Of a stretch of 53,265 nucleotides of DNA, positions 1-9,405 are shown one piece after another (the stretch's first letter is position 1; each line of letters opens with the position of its first letter). The translations under genes and the position numbers were made by a program. Below the pieces are notes generated by a model. It did no database searches, was not told where the DNA came from, and was given only the letters and a program-made list of their open reading frames with translations. Source of the stretch: an uncultured Bacteroidia bacterium (GTDB lineage: Bacteria; Bacteroidota; Bacteroidia; Bacteroidales; Prolixibacteraceae); assembly GCA_903923905.1 (NCBI GenBank), contig CAIXZH010000034.1:1-53265 (forward strand), given 5' to 3'.

Positions 1-151
1 CATTCGGAGTAATATTTCATGAAAGGAACCGAAAAAATATCATAGATCCGGAAAGCAATAGAAATTCGCTGAAAAATTTGCTCAAGCGAAAAAAAAGTTT
101 TAAAAATAAATGACTTTAAAGACAGACTCTAATTAATATGCAAATAATCAT

Positions 152-182
152 TTTGTAATTATTCTAATTATTCTAACTTTAG
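152..182 (+). promoter_or_regulatory. Candidate promoter of the first gene
   Basis: A TTTG at 152-155 is followed after 18 bases by TAACTTTA at 174-181. This is one mismatch from the Bacteroidota pattern TTTG-N19-TAnnTTTG. It lies about 27 bases before the ATG at 209. The region is AT-rich, so a chance match is possible. Confidence 0.4.
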
Positions 183-208
183 AACCTAAATCTTTTCTAA
201 AAATAAAT

Positions 209-760
209 ATGATGGCTGAATCAAAAATTGATTTTTCGTTTGAGAACCTTCACTTTTCGTGCGAAGGCGATAAGGATTGGGTTGAAATGCAATTAAACCA
301 GATACTTAACCGCATTTCTGGCCTAAACAAGTCTGAGTTATCTATTACTTCAGAAATAGTTAAATCATCTTCCGTTCCGGATTTTTCCAAAAGAAAATTG
401 GCAGAAACTGAGAAAAAAGAAGATCTAAAACAGCGACGCAGACTTAAGTCAGTCAATACGTTGACAACACCGGAACACTCCAATGATCCGCTTATGGAGT
501 TTCTGAAAGAAAAAGATGCCGATAAGAATCAGGTGAGAAAATTTTTGGCTACTGCTGTCTTTCTACACTCAAAAGGGGTAGAAAAATTTTCAACTCCAAT
601 GGTTTCAAAACTGCTTAAATCCACTCATATTGAAAAGCTTATTAATGCCAGTGATTGTCTGAACAAGAATGAGAAGAAAAGATTCTGCATCAAAGAGGAT
701 AAAGAATTTATCCTCACTGAGGCTGGAATCCGTTCAATCATAGGGGGCAATGAAGGATAA
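209..760 (+). CDS. Conserved-looking protein of unknown function, possible winged-helix C-terminus
   Basis: I do not recognise a named family in this 183-aa soluble protein. It has no signal peptide or membrane segment. The N-terminal 35 residues look like a small alpha/beta unit (FSFENLHFSCEGDKDWVE). Residues about 50-95 are charged and probably disordered, and the last 80 residues are helical with a final short strand-like stretch and LTEAG. That pattern resembles a winged-helix domain that ends by reading 'fiLTEaGi'. Two ATG codons are adjacent at 209 and 212 and either could be the start. It converges with the thiamine-type receptor gene, 16 bases away. A DNA- or RNA-binding role is a guess only. 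Confidence 0.7.
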   Translation: MMAESKIDFSFENLHFSCEGDKDWVEMQLNQILNRISGLNKSELSITSEIVKSSSVPDFSKRKLAETEKKEDLKQRRRLKSVNTLTTPEHSNDPLMEFLKEKDADKNQVRKFLATAVFLHSKGVEKFSTPMVSKLLKSTHIEKLINASDCLNKNEKKRFCIKEDKEFILTEAGIRSIIGGNEG

Positions 761-776
761 GTAATATAGTATTGGA

Positions 777-3221
777 TTAAAATCCTATACTGACACTTAA
801 AATAAAGTTAGTGCCAGCCTGTGGAAAATAGCCATCCATTTTATTTCTTTTCCCGTTGTATAAATAGGAATAAACCCAGGCATTACTTTCGTATTGCTCA
901 TTCAGAATATTATTAATCAGCAACTTAAGTTTTAGCTCCTGAAAGCGTTTTTGCTTCAGTTTATAGTCAAATCTTAGGTTGTTGATAAAATAGGGATTCA
1001 GTTTCCTGTCGTTACTTGCTGTATTGTCAATATACTGTTTTCCGACACAGTAAGATAGAATACTGATTTCCAGTCTGTTGTAAGGCCTGTAGGTAAGCAC
1101 ACTATTGGCTGTCAGTTGGGGAGAGAATGCAAGATCTGTTTTGCCGATTACGTTTGCTTTGGTTCCTCCATTATCCCAGTCTTCAACAAATTCGGTGAAA
1201 TTGTCAATCTTATTGCTACTGAGCGTGGCATTCACGTTCCAGTTTAGTTGCTTAAGAATCTTAACTCCTGCCATTATTTCGAGTCCGGTCCGATGACTCT
1301 TGACGGCGTTGGTCATAATTGCATTGCCAACATCATTGATCTGGCCGGTCAAAATCAATTGGTTGTTGTAATACATGTAATAATAATTGGCTCCCAGTAT
1401 TAATTGGGGAGACTTATATTTATATCCCAACTCGAAGTCATTCAATGTCTCGAAAGTTGGTTGCTTTCCGGTAGGATTGGCGTCAGTAAGATTATCATGG
1501 GTTGGCTCATGATTGCCATGGCTAAAACTGAAGTAGGCATCATGGTGAACTCCTGGTGAATAAAACAACCCAAATTTAGGGTTGAAGAAGGTATATACAT
1601 GGTTCTGGGTTATGTTCCGCAGGTTACCATCAATGCCATTAATCTCATAATTGATATACCGGTACTGCAAATCTGCCGACGCATTCAATTTATCTGAAAA
1701 TTGAACGTTATATCGGACATAAATATTGTTATCCTTTTTTGATCCTTTGCTTCGGTACCACTCATAATCTATATCTGCATTGCCAGCTACCTGCGCCCAG
1801 ATCACCCGTCCATAATGCTGGCCGTCATAACTGTTTGCACCACCTCCGACAGTCAGTGAATTTTTCCCTTTTTTATAATTCAGGGAAAATATCATTCCGT
1901 AAAACACATTATCGAGCCACTTACGGGTGATCATATCTGTTTTATCGACCGGAGTTCCATTGATTACCGGGTAAGGAAGCTGGTAGTTCGCATAATCCTG
2001 GCCGGTTACGTATTCCTCGTAATAACCACGGCCATAAACGCAGAATGCTGATGTATTGAGACTCAGGTATTGAGTGAATTGGTGAGAATACTGAAGTTGA
2101 TAATTGTCCTGCTGGTAATGATCCACCTGATTTTTATAGGTATACAGGTTATAGGTGCGGCTATTGGAATTAAGCATGTTTTGTTCCTGTGCCAAGGTAT
2201 ACAATCCATCTGTGTAATACTGTTCCATCCCGGTCAGATCATTGTTTAGTCTTACGGAGGGAACCCCGTTCCATGCCTGGTAAGTTTGTTCGAAGCCTGA
2301 AAAGGCAGTGATTTTAAGAATGGTATTGGGTGTGAAATATCCACCTGAAAGATAAAATGACTTCAGATCAGCAGAGGCCCGGTCAATAAATCCCAATGAG
2401 TTGATTTTCGAAAGTGAAACATCCATTGCAAATTTATCGTTGATCAGACCGGTCCCGACGGATACGTTATTGCGGTAAGTATCAAAAGATCCTGCAGATG
2501 AGTTGTAAATGGCATATGCTTTCGGATTTAATTTGCTGGTCTGGAAATCGATGGTTGCACCAAAGGCTGCAGCTCCATTGGTTGAATTTCCGACTCCCCG
2601 TTGTATCTGAATATTTTCTGTTGAGGCAGCCATATCAGGAATATCTACGAAATAGGTGCTCTGGGATTCTGCATCCGACATTGGTATTCCGTTAATGGTC
2701 ACATTGATTCCGGTAGGGTCTGTCCCCCTGATCCTGAAATTGGTATATCCCACACCGTTTCCGGCATCTGATGTTGCAACAAAAGATGGGGTATAATTCA
2801 GCATATAGGGAATATCCTGTCCAAAATTCGATGCCTTAATATCTTCTTTTCCGATATTGGTATAAGCCACCGGAGATTTTTCACCTGCTCTGGCAGCAGA
2901 TATCAGAACCTCTTCTGTCAATATGTTTGTGGGTTCCATTGCCACTTCCAGATTCAGAGAGCTATTCATTATTAGCTCTTTAGTGAAATTCTTGTATCCG
3001 ACAAAAGTAATTTGAACTGTGTATTTCCCATTTTTGAGGTTCATGAATTTAAATTCACCCGTTATTCCTGCGGTGGTTCTGTCAAAGGTATTTACGAGCA
3101 TTACATTAGCTCCACTCAATGCTTCACCATTCATATCTTTGACAATTCCGCTCAGCGATAATTGCCCAAAAACTACAACTGTGAATAACTGCAATGCCAA
3201 AAATAATCCGAATTGTTTCAT
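777..3221 (-). CDS. TonB-dependent outer-membrane receptor under TPP riboswitch control, probable thiamine transporter
   Basis: This 814-aa protein begins with a signal peptide (residues 1-19, ending VVVFGQ). A carboxypeptidase-like regulatory fold spans about 22-105, including LSGIVKDMNGEALSGANVML. A TonB plug covers about 110-225 (FRIRGTDPTGINVTINGIPM). A long beta-barrel follows and ends in a terminal Phe (LSVSIGF), the usual signal for outer-membrane insertion. The plug and barrel are the architecture of ligand-gated importers driven by TonB-ExbBD. The leader carries two TPP aptamers, so I infer that the substrate is thiamine or a thiamine precursor. TPP-controlled receptors of this kind are described in Bacteroidota as OMR1. 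No pnuT or thiamine pyrophosphokinase gene is adjacent, so the inner-membrane partner must lie elsewhere. The gene appears monocistronic. Confidence 0.9.
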   Translation of the reverse strand: MKQFGLFLALQLFTVVVFGQLSLSGIVKDMNGEALSGANVMLVNTFDRTTAGITGEFKFMNLKNGKYTVQITFVGYKNFTKELIMNSSLNLEVAMEPTNILTEEVLISAARAGEKSPVAYTNIGKEDIKASNFGQDIPYMLNYTPSFVATSDAGNGVGYTNFRIRGTDPTGINVTINGIPMSDAESQSTYFVDIPDMAASTENIQIQRGVGNSTNGAAAFGATIDFQTSKLNPKAYAIYNSSAGSFDTYRNNVSVGTGLINDKFAMDVSLSKINSLGFIDRASADLKSFYLSGGYFTPNTILKITAFSGFEQTYQAWNGVPSVRLNNDLTGMEQYYTDGLYTLAQEQNMLNSNSRTYNLYTYKNQVDHYQQDNYQLQYSHQFTQYLSLNTSAFCVYGRGYYEEYVTGQDYANYQLPYPVINGTPVDKTDMITRKWLDNVFYGMIFSLNYKKGKNSLTVGGGANSYDGQHYGRVIWAQVAGNADIDYEWYRSKGSKKDNNIYVRYNVQFSDKLNASADLQYRYINYEINGIDGNLRNITQNHVYTFFNPKFGLFYSPGVHHDAYFSFSHGNHEPTHDNLTDANPTGKQPTFETLNDFELGYKYKSPQLILGANYYYMYYNNQLILTGQINDVGNAIMTNAVKSHRTGLEIMAGVKILKQLNWNVNATLSSNKIDNFTEFVEDWDNGGTKANVIGKTDLAFSPQLTANSVLTYRPYNRLEISILSYCVGKQYIDNTASNDRKLNPYFINNLRFDYKLKQKRFQELKLKLLINNILNEQYESNAWVYSYLYNGKRNKMDGYFPQAGTNFILSVSIGF

Positions 3222-3275
3222 CTTTTAAAACTTAATATGGTTAAAATCTTACCAATGAGGAGGTGATTATCCATT

Positions 3276-3355
3276 CGCCATCCCTACACCGGCATTACCC
3301 GGATCAGGTTCGGTGGGTATGATCTCAGCCTGTAATTTTCAGGCACCCCATTGCG
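3276..3355 (-). promoter_or_regulatory. TPP riboswitch, proximal copy
   Basis: Read on the minus strand this contains the THI-box hallmarks in order: GGGGTGCC, GGCTGAGATCATACCC, GAACCTGATCCGGGTAATGCC and GTAGGGA. A closing P1 helix can form between CGCAAT (3350-3355) and ATGGCG (3276-3281), with one A.G mismatch. All canonical ligand-contact segments are present. It ends 54 bases before the receptor ATG. The intervening CCTCATTG (3253-3260) can pair with CAATGGGG (3346-3353) of the aptamer's 5' side, which would give a P1-competing alternative fold. Confidence 0.95.
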
Positions 3356-3450
3356 TAATTAAATCTAAAGAACCTGAAAATACCGGAATGATAAATTCAA
3401 GCACTTGTTGTAAATATTAAAAGAAACCTTAAAACGGATTGATTTGTCAT

Positions 3451-3525
3451 TTTCCCTTTCCGGCATTACCCGGACAGGTTCGATGGGTTTGATCTCAGCC
3501 CGTTTTATTAAGGCACCCCTTTATT
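3451..3525 (-). promoter_or_regulatory. TPP riboswitch, distal (upstream) copy
   Basis: A second THI-box sits about 95 bases upstream of the first in the same transcript. On the minus strand it reads GGGGTGCC, GGGCTGAGATCAAACCC, GAACCTGTCCGGGTAATGCC and AAAGGGA. It differs from the proximal copy by losing the A of CTGAT (here CTGTCC) and the GCGT before AGGGA, and I see no good P1 helix. A CCGTTTTA downstream (3430-3437) can pair with TAAAACGG inside the aptamer (3500-3507) and is followed by a T-rich stretch. It may be a diverged but functional aptamer, or it may be decaying. Confidence 0.85.
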
Positions 3526-3535
3526 ATTTCGGGAG

Positions 3536-3566
3536 CAAAGATAGGATTAAATGTGCTAAAACCAAC
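3536..3566 (-). promoter_or_regulatory. Promoter of the riboswitch-receptor transcript
   Basis: On the minus strand the -7 box TATCTTTG (3536-3543) matches TAnnTTTG exactly. It is preceded after 19 bases by GTTG (3563-3566), 3 of 4 to the -33 TTTG. Transcription would start near 3529, right at the 5' edge of the distal aptamer, giving a leader of about 305 bases that holds both aptamers. The 240 bases beyond this, up to the GH51 stop, show nothing I can name. Confidence 0.6.
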
Positions 3567-3806
3567 CGGAAATGTGATAAAAGTTAAAAAAGCAAAAACT
3601 GAATTCCGGAATATTTGGCTAATTGCCTTACAGACAACGCCTCAATTATTGGTAGTTGATTAGTAATCTTTCAACAGTTATAGGAGGTTATAGGAAATCC
3701 GGGTTCAATAATGAATTGAGTGGGTAGAGAAGTCTTTAATTAAGACATTAGGTTATTGTTTTGCTACTTGCGTTTAGCCGCTGGCTGCCGGCTTAAATCC
3801 AGGTAA

Positions 3807-5429
3807 TCATTTGGTTTTTATTTTAAATCTTAAAAAATTGATCGAAGCAGGTGGAATCATGATCTCAAATCCTGAATCTGAATTCTGAAACTGATTCGTT
3901 TTGATTTCATTGACGCAATTCTTTCCAAAAGTATTTGTTGTACCCAGGGAAGGGGCAGTGTAACCAATGTGCTCCAGAAATTGCAATTGGCTGTTTTTAC
4001 CCGGAAGTTTAAATACGACTTTGGTTGAAATTGCTTCATTTACTGAGAGATTTAGTAACGAGATGACTAATTCTTTGCCATCTGCCGAAATCGTTGCCGT
4101 TGCATCAATGGATTTAAGGTTATCGTTTAAAAGGGGAGAAGTTACCCCGATCGGAAGATGATTTTCAAGGCTGTACCTCCTGAATGCCTGTAAAGGAGTA
4201 TAAACGGTCTGGCAGAATGAGCCCTCCTTACTGGTCATAACCGGAGCCAGAACATTAACTGTCTGGGCCCAGGTAGCCAAACCTATTATATCTGAATTGC
4301 GCTGAAACAGGTTCAGAAATTTGCCGACAGCCAATGCATCTGCCCAGTTATAAAGATATTCCAGCTGATATGTTCCGGTACCTTTGCCGGAACTCATATC
4401 CCAGATGCCCCATTCATCGATGGCCAGTTTTACCGGATTCTGACGGGGCGGGAAGCGATACCAGGGAGAGAAATCCTTAACCTGACCGGGGACTGTCCGA
4501 ATGATCGTTCTCATAGAATCAAAACTCAGATTGAAATTCTCGACACTCTGAAGCAGACTGTCATAGGTCGAATCGGCTGGCATGGCATAAAAATGAACAG
4601 ACAAAAAATCGCAAACCGGGTTCATTTCAGCCATTATCTTTCTTCCCCAATTCAAATCTGCAGGATTTCCATCCAGCGTAATTTTAATGGTTGGATCCTG
4701 CAATTTCATGAGCTTGACAAACTGCCATCCGTCTTCAATATATTTACTGACTTTCTGATCTTTCCCGGCATCGGGAACTGCGCTCTCTTCATTTCCAATT
4801 CCCCAGTATTTTACATTGAACGGTTTTTCATATCCATGTGATCGCCTAAGGTTGGCGTAAAAAGTATCTCCTGTGCCGTTGCAATATTCAACCCAGTTGG
4901 AGGCTTCTTCAGGGGTTCCGGTTGCCATGTTGACTACCAGAAAAGGTTCGGCACCTATTTCGTGACAATATTCAATACACTCAGCAGTCCCAAAATGATT
5001 GTCAATGACCCCGCCCCATATGAGATTCTTCCTTGGAGGGCGTTTATTTTCATCTCCGATTCCATCCTCCCAGTGATATATTTTTGTCACTGTTCCACCC
5101 GGAAATCTAATGATAGTCGGCTTTAACTCCTTAACCGCCTGAAGAACATCTTTTCTAAATCCATTTGTTTCCGACAAAGGGGAACCCTCCTCATAAATTC
5201 CGCCATCAATGCACCGTCCCAAAAACTCAATAAATTGACCATAAATAAGTGGTGAAATTGCATTAGGATGTTGGGAAAGATCCACCAAAATGGCGGCTTT
5301 TTCAGGATTATTTCCTGCATAGTCCGGCTTAGTATCTTTATTCCCTTCTGTGAAGAACTGTCCGGAATCCGGGAATCCAGCGATGCATATAAACAGAAAG
5401 GCAGTAATTAATAATATCTTCTTACCCAT
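3807..5429 (-). CDS. Alpha-L-arabinofuranosidase, GH51 family, exported
   Basis: The 540-aa protein should release terminal arabinofuranose from arabinan or arabinoxylan side chains. A hydrophobic N-terminus (residues 1-18) suggests export. No clear lipobox is seen. The (beta/alpha)8 domain carries family landmarks: YGQFIEFLGRCIDGGIYEE near residue 63, RFPGG near 108, the acid/base Glu in WGIGNEES (E214) and the nucleophile Glu in IDEWG (E339). The C-terminal 150 residues form the usual beta-sandwich. Length fits the family. It is 15 bases downstream of the tocopherol-cyclase-like gene on the same strand, so the two are probably co-transcribed. It could act with the xylose operon in hemicellulose use, although the two loci are 17 kb apart. 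Confidence 0.92.
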   Translation of the reverse strand: MGKKILLITAFLFICIAGFPDSGQFFTEGNKDTKPDYAGNNPEKAAILVDLSQHPNAISPLIYGQFIEFLGRCIDGGIYEEGSPLSETNGFRKDVLQAVKELKPTIIRFPGGTVTKIYHWEDGIGDENKRPPRKNLIWGGVIDNHFGTAECIEYCHEIGAEPFLVVNMATGTPEEASNWVEYCNGTGDTFYANLRRSHGYEKPFNVKYWGIGNEESAVPDAGKDQKVSKYIEDGWQFVKLMKLQDPTIKITLDGNPADLNWGRKIMAEMNPVCDFLSVHFYAMPADSTYDSLLQSVENFNLSFDSMRTIIRTVPGQVKDFSPWYRFPPRQNPVKLAIDEWGIWDMSSGKGTGTYQLEYLYNWADALAVGKFLNLFQRNSDIIGLATWAQTVNVLAPVMTSKEGSFCQTVYTPLQAFRRYSLENHLPIGVTSPLLNDNLKSIDATATISADGKELVISLLNLSVNEAISTKVVFKLPGKNSQLQFLEHIGYTAPSLGTTNTFGKNCVNEIKTNQFQNSDSGFEIMIPPASINFLRFKIKTK

Positions 5430-5444
5430 ATTATTGTCTGATTG

Positions 5445-6419
5445 TTAATTTACCATGATCTCTTGTATTTTGCCTGCCACTTCAAGCCCTGCATTCCTTC
5501 CGGTATCTGAGAATATCGTATGCCTTTGTTTGCGATCGATGAGATTTACCTCCACTACGGAGGTCATGCTCTCTTCGATTCTCCCGTCCATTAAACCCAA
5601 AACAGGCGAAGCCAGTGCCGTAGCTTTGTCGCGGTGCGCTAAAAGTTCGATCCTGAAATTGCTGTTCTCAAACACTAATTCCACCGTTTTTTCATCGATA
5701 AATGATTTGCGGAGCCGGGTCCCATTGTACGTTGTAAACCTGAACAAGCGATCGTGTACCCACAGACCTGCAATGAAACCAACAAATGATTTTGTAATCC
5801 AGGGAATTTTCGCAACCGAGGCTTTCAGCGAGATTCCAGGTACGGAAAAATGGTTTGTCTGCACCCAGGTATAGGCGCTCGGGAACGAATGACCCCAGTC
5901 CTTTTCAATGTAACCCCTTCCTTTATCAAAATTAAGAGGCTCGCCTTTGTATTCGATCTGACCACGAATGGTATGATCCATACTCACAATTCCGTGATAA
6001 CATTCCATAAAAGGGGCAAATGAGTAGGGTCCCATTATTCCGGGTGAATACCAGTGCTTTGGCCAGGGAACCTGATCACTGAATTGCAGTTCTCCCGTGA
6101 TTCCCGGCAACCGGATTTTCAGGATTTGATCGGAGAAAAAACTGGCCCCGATGTTCAGGTTAAATCTTCCGGCAACCGGAATAAATTCTTTTGCCTCGAA
6201 GAGGTGATGAACACTTGTCCGTTCTTTCCCGTCAAGCACCTGAATAAATGCATGTTTCCGCCCGGTTTCATCCATCGCAATGCCCGGAATAAAGGCAAAG
6301 GCCTTTGTTTCATCGGCATTGACGACCTTGAAATACCATCCTTCAAAATACTTCTTTGTTTTACCCCAACCCTGGAACTGTTCAGGATTAAAAAAGGATT
6401 GAACCTTTCGTCTGATCAT
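5445..6419 (-). CDS. Tocopherol-cyclase-like domain protein
   Basis: This 324-aa protein has the hallmarks of the tocopherol cyclase-like family. These are FEGWYFKVV near residue 25, WYSPGIMGPYSFAPFMECYHG near 122, and the strongly conserved GYIEKDWGHSFP near 170. In plants and cyanobacteria this fold closes the chromanol ring of vitamin E. In heterotrophic Bacteroidota and Firmicutes the same family occurs without the rest of that pathway, and its substrate there is unknown to me. There is no signal peptide, so it is probably cytoplasmic. It sits directly upstream of the arabinofuranosidase gene (15-base gap). I am confident of the family but not of any reaction. Confidence 0.85.
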   Translation of the reverse strand: MIRRKVQSFFNPEQFQGWGKTKKYFEGWYFKVVNADETKAFAFIPGIAMDETGRKHAFIQVLDGKERTSVHHLFEAKEFIPVAGRFNLNIGASFFSDQILKIRLPGITGELQFSDQVPWPKHWYSPGIMGPYSFAPFMECYHGIVSMDHTIRGQIEYKGEPLNFDKGRGYIEKDWGHSFPSAYTWVQTNHFSVPGISLKASVAKIPWITKSFVGFIAGLWVHDRLFRFTTYNGTRLRKSFIDEKTVELVFENSNFRIELLAHRDKATALASPVLGLMDGRIEESMTSVVEVNLIDRKQRHTIFSDTGRNAGLEVAGKIQEIMVN

Positions 6420-6508
6420 CTTCTAAAAATAGTAAAAATATGGCCGAATTGATAGGTCTGACTCAAATAACGACATCTTATATCCAACAGTGTTCCCGAA
6501 TTTTCGAA

Positions 6509-9205
6509 TCAGATCGAGAACCAATAGTTAAACTTAATCAGGAAAAAATTGGTTGGAACAGTATTGGTCAACCTTCCTGCAGCACTATGTAACGGCTCAT
6601 TCCCGGGATTTAGGAAATCGGTCCGGTCGCTGGACCACACCAGAAAAATTTGCGAACCGGGGCGGTATTCCCATCGAAAAACCATATTCGAGCGGAACTG
6701 ATTAAAATTGAAGTCTGGCTTCTTAAAGCTATAATCCGCCAAGTTATCAATGTTCTTATCAATCTGGTATACACTGCCGTTTACCAGGAGTGGATTCTTA
6801 ATGATGCTGAACCGGTTGTTGAAATTTTGATCCCCTGGTTTGGTTACGACTTTAAATTCATCATAAGTACCCTGAGTAGCAAAAGGACTTCCGTAATACT
6901 GGAGAGATATTTCGGGGGTAATATTGTAGTCGATCCGAAAGGTCACTCCGAGTGTTTCCTGGTTTAGCCGTCCCAGAATGCAACGATTTGTCTGATTGAT
7001 TAATTCGGTATCAACATATTGCAGCCTGTCAGTCTTGTTTGAATAATCGATGTTCATCGACACAAGGAGTGTATTTACCGGCCGCAAAGTTATACCGGCA
7101 GAATATTCATTAAAATGGTAGGAATGATCTCCTGAAAAAGAGGTTGTCGTAAAGCAGGTCATTGTTATCTTTCTGGACTGGTCGCTCTTCAATAAAAAAG
7201 TTTCAATCCAGTTTGAAGGGATGAGCATTGCATTACCTCCGCGCAGAATCCGGGTATCGAGGGTTTCATTCCTGAATTTCAAGGTATTCGCAAATCCCCA
7301 TTTATTTTTAAAGTCCGCGGCAATGGTGGAGAGGATATCTGATGAAAGGTATTGCCCGCCATAATTCCAGTTATTGTTTTGTTCCAGGGCGACTGAATAG
7401 GTTCGGAAGATTGATTTAGGTTTATTTATAAAGTAAGAAAGCATATTTTTCTAGTGGATCAGGTCGGCAGTTTGCAGATAACCGATATCATTTAAATCCA
7501 GTCCCGGAGAACGCCATCCGACTTCAGTCGAATATTTCCATAACCCCTTACTCCCTTTTCCTATTTTGATCTTTCCTCCATGACCTGAAAGTGAGGTTAA
7601 CGTGCTGTCATAGTGCAGATATCCGGCATCTGGGCGTTGGTAATAACGGGCAGAGGAGAGTTGAAGGTTTTGAATGGCTTCCTTTTCTCCATGAATATCA
7701 CTACCGATAACATGCGCTTCGAGAAAATATTCTTTCTCTTTCCAGAAATGCATAAGATCCAGACCGCCTGAAAAGGCTCCTTTATTTAAAAAATAGAGAT
7801 CCGGACTATTGATTGACCGGTTTGTTGATGTTAAAATGCCCCCAAACATGGTGTTGCTCTGATTGAAATCCTGTTGAACCCGGGCCACGGCGTAACTTGT
7901 GAATGGCTCCACACTTACTTTCCGGTCTCCCAATGGGGAATTGATTGTTGCCTTTTCGTTGGCCGTAAAGCTTTGAAGTGCTCCGACAGACAAGCCGCCT
8001 GCTGTTTTACCGCTAAATTTAATGGCACTTAAAATAGTGGTGTGATCCGGAGTTTGAATGTAATTTTTTTCTCCCAGGGACGGTTGAAAGGTGGGAGTAT
8101 GGCCGATTCTTCGGCTGTAGAACAGGCTTAAATCATCAATGTCATAATTGAAAATACTCTTCCCTTCCAGGAAGAAAGGGCGTTTTTCCTCGTAAAAGGT
8201 TTCAAATGCGGTAAGGTTCATCACTGATGGATCCGACTCAACCTGCCCGAAATCGGGATTTACTGTCATATCCACGTTGAAATTGCTGCCTATTCCAATT
8301 TTGGCATCCAAACCGATATTTCCTTTGAGAAGATGCCCTCTATTGGCAAAAGGGTTTGCAACATCTTTTTTGAATGTCTTTAATTCTCCAAGTGTATAGG
8401 GTATTAATTCAATGCGTCGTGATTTCATTAACCCTTTAATTCCGCGGAGTTCCCCGAAAAGATAAAGCATTCCTGGTCCTGTTGAAGATTGTTTTTCCCA
8501 GTCGCTCTCTTCCTGAAAACGGTCAATCCAACGCCAAACGTGCAATCCCCATACCTGTTCGTACTGGTTACTGTATCGCAACTGGCTCAACGGAATCTGC
8601 AGTTCCTCAACCCATGCCGAATCCTGGTAGCCAACTTTGCCATACCAAACCGCATCCCAGTTCATGTCGCCTATCCCCGAATTGGGCAGAATCGCATCAA
8701 TCTTCTGCCTGCCTGCAGTCATATCGAATTCGAAACCTGTCCGATGATCGTGGTAGCTATCGAAAGTAATCCCTGCCATATCGCCGGTCATTTCATCCCG
8801 TCTGCCCCCTTTCCGGCTTATTTTCAGAGGCTCACGATCAACTGCGCGGATTGCGACATACAAATTTTTATCATCATATAAAATCTTCACAAAGGTTGGA
8901 AAGGATGGTTTCGCCCCTTCATTTGGGATCCACTGCACAAAATCACCTGCCCAGGTCCCTGTTTTCCAGCAGGCATCATCCAGAATGCCATCAATGACCG
9001 GTTTCGCAGTACTTAACCTTTCAGTATTGTAAACCCTGATCTCTCTGGATTTGATTTTAGTTTGTATGGTATCTCCAACTGATTGAATCCTGGCAAATAA
9101 AAATAAAGGGAAAAAGAACATGCTCAGAAGGAAAAAAATAGCAACACAACTGCCTTTTGAAGGTCTTGGTATAGGGAAATAGTTGATCATTATATCAGCC
9201 GGCAC
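6509..9205 (-). pseudogene. DUF5916 / CBM9-like outer-membrane protein gene interrupted by an in-frame TAG
   Basis: Two consecutive reading frames belong to one gene. The upstream part (7451-9205, 584 aa) has a signal anchor (AIFFLLSMFFFPLFLFA), a CBM9-like domain (VIDGILDDACWKTGTW, about 70-260) and the start of a beta-barrel. It stops at TAG (7451-7453) after GYLQTADLIH. The very next codons (AAA AAT ATG) continue in the same frame into 311 aa of barrel ending in FNYWFSI. Together they give about 898 aa, a normal length for this family. A CAG-to-TAG change would explain it. TAG also ends genuine genes here (recR, for example), so general recoding is unlikely. Either the gene is dead in this strain, or a suppressor or sequencing error is involved. 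Met5 of the first part is an alternative start. Confidence 0.85.
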
Positions 9206-9379
9206 TTATATATTAATAAGTTTGCAAGATACCATTTTGGCAGCAGATTAGCTTTAAAAAACAATCTAATTTCTGGGTGATTTCAGGTTTGCCGATCAAT
9301 AAAAGTGCTACAATTCGAATTGGTTAAAAACCGATAAAGAATTCTTTCACTGGTATGAATTGCATGTAAGGACTCTTAT

Positions 9380-9387
9380 TAACTTTG
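9380..9387 (+). promoter_or_regulatory. Promoter -7 box of recR
   Basis: TAACTTTG matches TAnnTTTG exactly, 18 bases before the recR ATG. The upstream half is weak: ATTG at 9359-9362 lies 17 bases away. The leader would be very short. Confidence 0.5.
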
Positions 9388-9405
9388 GAAAAATAAAATG
9401 ACGGA

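Noticed and set aside
3807-5429. Part of a polysaccharide utilisation locus
   Set aside because: No SusC/SusD pair or further glycosidases are adjacent. The nearby TonB receptor is under TPP control.
6509-9205. TAG recoded as an amino acid in this organism
   Set aside because: recR ends at TAG where homologs end, and no other gene shows an internal TAG.
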